A stretch of 64,000 nt of DNA from Chinchilla lanigera. Taxonomy: Eukaryota > Chordata > Mammalia > Rodentia > Chinchillidae. The translations under genes and the position numbers were made by a program. The stretch lies in assembly GCF_000276665.1 (NCBI RefSeq), contig NW_004955438.1, positions 16,672,777-16,736,776 of the forward strand, written 5' to 3'. The notes under the pieces are model-generated. The model ran no database searches, was not told where the DNA came from, and saw only the letters and a program-made list of their open reading frames with translations. Positions 63,905-64,000 of the stretch are shown here, piece after piece (positions within the stretch are counted from its first letter, which is position 1; every line of letters starts with the position of its first letter).

Positions 63905-64000
63905 TCCCGAGAGTACACTTGGCCACAGTCACAGAATTAAGAAAAGGCAGAGGCAAATTTAGTCCCGGGCCTGTTCTGACTTCAGAGCCTAAGTGCTACA
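63905..64000 (-). mobile_element. MIR fragment, antisense, cut by window end
   Basis: GGCCACAGTCACAGAATTAAG, GGCAGAGGCAAATTTAGTCC, CTGACTTCAGAGCCTAAGTGC. Confidence 0.55.

Overview
This is mammalian, non-coding genomic DNA, almost certainly from a rodent outside the mouse/rat lineage. The diagnostic material is repetitive. It holds ID-type SINEs (tRNA-Ala/BC1-derived, ending in a short A-rich tail), monomeric B1 SINEs and dimeric B1-dID SINEs. It also holds rodent-era and older ERVL-MaLR LTRs, decayed L1, MIR/L2 and old DNA transposons. The ID variant resembles what I associate with hystricomorph (guinea-pig-like) genomes, but I cannot settle the species by eye. A 975-base run of N (40826-41800) marks a draft assembly. 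I find no convincing protein-coding gene, tRNA, rRNA or CRISPR array. Open frames on both strands are short, overlap each other and mostly lie in repeats.

Layout. 1-10.7 kb: a partial B1, a hAT-type element, a series of MaLR LTRs (2.9-3.6 kb and 5.2-6.2 kb), an exact 112-bp tandem duplication (4.73-4.95 kb), and an old L1 3' region split by an antisense MLT1 LTR (7.4-9.0 kb). 11.3-17.5 kb: a stack of antisense L1 remnants carrying a solo LTR, ID, B1 and B1-dID insertions; a broken reverse-transcriptase frame is readable near 16.8 kb. 20.6-24.6 kb: a nested complex. An old antisense LTR is split by a near-complete MaLR provirus, which is itself broken by three ID SINEs and a Tigger-type DNA transposon. 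27-37 kb: an 86-bp near-identical duplication, an antisense MaLR LTR, an antisense MLT2 LTR, a sense MaLR LTR, a MER2/Tigger element, a mariner-like transposase remnant and several MIRs. 38.2-39.5 kb: a 1.15-kb TG-rich array followed at once by a small CpG-dense patch.

From about 43 kb to the end the character changes. Young SINEs almost vanish (one B1-dID) and the recognisable repeats are mainly ancient MIR and L2, separated by unique sequence. That half contains the most plausible functional candidates. They are an exon-like interval with a CRE palindrome (49.41-49.59 kb), another open exon-like interval (54.66-54.90 kb), stretches resembling conserved non-coding DNA, and a perfect 16-bp hairpin at 61.12-61.15 kb. 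All of these are hypotheses needing transcript or conservation data.

Repeat family names come from recognising consensus features from memory, without alignment. Boundaries are approximate unless a target-site duplication (TSD) is given.
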